Shown: positions 62,984 through 64,000 of the stretch, piece after piece
How the letters are laid out: every line of letters begins with the position of its first letter
Numbering within the stretch: position 1 is the stretch's first letter
Source: Phytophthora colocasiae
Taxonomy: Eukaryota > Oomycota > Peronosporomycetes > Peronosporales > Peronosporaceae
Assembly (NCBI GenBank): GCA_018806915.1
Contig: JAGKQI010000049.1
Coordinates: 744,001-808,000 of the forward strand
Direction: 5' to 3'
DNA length: 64,000 nucleotides
The notes under the pieces: model-generated
Database searches by the model: none
Told to the model about the DNA's origin: nothing
The model's input: only the letters and a program-made list of their open reading frames with translations
Translations under genes and position numbers: made by a program

Positions 62984-64000
62984 ATGGTGCGCATGCCCGG
63001 ATCTTCTGGTGACTTCGGATATCACCGTGAGTCCCAAGAAGATGTCAAGGTAAAAGAAGAACAAGGGGAAGAAGTGCCTACGAATGTTGGATCGACGCAG
63101 GCACCGATAAAAACGGAAAGATCCACAGATCAGCAGAGTTCTGGGAGGATCTCTACTGACAGACACGAGGCAGACCTGGATCACAATCCAGATCTTGAAG
63201 AAAAACCTCGAATTCCTCCCAAGGCCCCGTCGAGGGCCATTGCGGATCTCGATGAGAATCGAGATCCGCACACGAGCGATAAGGAATCAGCAAAGCTGAA
63301 ACCTAATCTGCTCACCAAGTCCACTGTTGCCTCAAGATCGACCAAGAAAAAGAAGATCAAGAGCACCCGGACGAAATTGAAGGCTCCAGACTCAGAGCCA
63401 GAAGATGTGATCAACCCAGGATCAACGATCACCAAGGACGCGATCGAACAGGCCTACTACAGGAAGAGGCTAAGCGAGACCTTGCTTAATGATCCTGTTC
63501 TTACGATCATACAGGTCCGCCAGATCGGTAACCTCACCGGCCCAGTGTCGAAGCCCCGGACTAGCTCTGACCGCCTGAACGCGGTGAAGATCCTACTTGA
63601 TCTGCTCCAAGAAGCTGGTTTGGTGGCTGGAGAGTTCGACCCAAACTCTCTATTTGACTTGGAACTGCAAGCGATTCAATTTGCGACCCATGATCTATTC
63701 GATTCCCTCAAGATCTTGGTCGGCGAGCGCCCACTGACGCCCGACCCAGGCTATCAGACTGGGTCGTCATGCTACGCGTCAGCGACCTCGGAACCAGACT
63801 CAGATAGCCCGAGAAGGCTGCAACGCATGTCGTTAGGGCCCTCCGGCGCCAAGTTCCTGAAATCGCGTATGAAGAAACAGGATACGCGATCGGTGGCTGC
63901 GAAGCTGGAGGTCAAGATGCCCGATCAGCAAGAAAATCGCCGGACCCGGACGGACCAGACCGCGCCGACGACTAATTCCACTGGATCGAGCAACAAGTTG
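62984..64000 (+). CDS. Gag of a further C-family copy (C4), cut by the window edge
   Basis: Begins MVRMPGSSGDFGYHRESQE like the C3 gag and reads open without a stop to the last base (339 codons checked). Scattered substitutions against C3 (for example KAPSRAIADLDENRD where C3 has KAPSGAAADLDENRD). It shows that LTR 62305-62983 serves as a 5' LTR. Confidence 0.85.
   Translation, partial: MVRMPGSSGDFGYHRESQEDVKVKEEQGEEVPTNVGSTQAPIKTERSTDQQSSGRISTDRHEADLDHNPDLEEKPRIPPKAPSRAIADLDENRDPHTSDKESAKLKPNLLTKSTVASRSTKKKKIKSTRTKLKAPDSEPEDVINPGSTITKDAIEQAYYRKRLSETLLNDPVLTIIQVRQIGNLTGPVSKPRTSSDRLNAVKILLDLLQEAGLVAGEFDPNSLFDLELQAIQFATHDLFDSLKILVGERPLTPDPGYQTGSSCYASATSEPDSDSPRRLQRMSLGPSGAKFLKSRMKKQDTRSVAAKLEVKMPDQQENRRTRTDQTAPTTNSTGSSNKL

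Noticed and set aside
1..64000. rRNA, tRNA or bacterial-type operons
   Set aside because: None recognised on either strand.

Overview
The window looks like oomycete DNA (Peronosporales: Phytophthora or a downy mildew; the species cannot be told). The evidence is a Crinkler (CRN) effector gene with an LxLAK motif at 4369-5514, oomycete-type Inr/FPR core promoters (TCATT-YYN-CAWTTT-like) in front of several genes, introns of 61-109 bp, and piggyBac-like, Mutator-like and Ty3/Gypsy families typical of that group. Nearly everything except the CRN gene is mobile or derived from mobile DNA.

Layout. 1-2921 (-): a six-exon piggyBac transposase-like gene with one frameshift, running off the left edge. 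3292-4003 (-): a broken WD40 gene. 4369-5514 (+): the CRN gene. 6295-19123 (+): Ty3/Gypsy element A, apparently intact, with two 421-bp LTRs that read as identical, one 2705-aa Gag-Pol, an antisense gene and a sense multi-pass membrane protein gene. 19280-21700 (+): a decayed protein-primed type-B DNA polymerase gene, split by a TTAA-flanked piggyBac-like MITE (20308-21244). 21724-30538 (+): a second piggyBac-like gene, split by Ty3/Gypsy element B (22722-30281) and cut off at its right by the 3' LTR of element C1. 30539-40831 (-): element C1, a dual-RNase-H Ty3/Gypsy element truncated at its 5' end. 40832-42404 (+): a Mutator-like transposase pseudogene with a SWIM finger. 42645-43902 (-): two obscure fragments. 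43903-46073: a ~1-kb-arm inverted repeat, followed by a C-family LTR (46148-46815). 46816-48610: non-coding DNA with a minisatellite. 48611-55680 (+): the decayed Ty3/Gypsy element D. 55853-56147 (-): a host-gene fragment. 56148-62983 (+): element C3, a C-family copy with a ~6.4-kb internal deletion, followed directly by the gag of a further copy (C4) that runs off the right edge.

The main new signal: three unrelated Ty3/Gypsy families (A, B, C) each carry a long antisense gene between pol and the 3' LTR. Each of these genes has an oomycete-like core promoter upstream of its ATG on the antisense strand. Family A adds a divergently placed membrane-protein gene whose end lies inside the 3' LTR. 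Families B and C also carry clear -1 frameshift signals at the end of gag (GGGAAAC plus a 10-bp hairpin; GTTAAAC plus a two-tier stem). Family C DNA is packed with the palindrome GATC in genes on both strands and in non-coding DNA.

Limits: everything here was read by eye. Family assignments rest on recognised motifs; identity and count statements are hand readings; the functions of the antisense and membrane genes are unknown.
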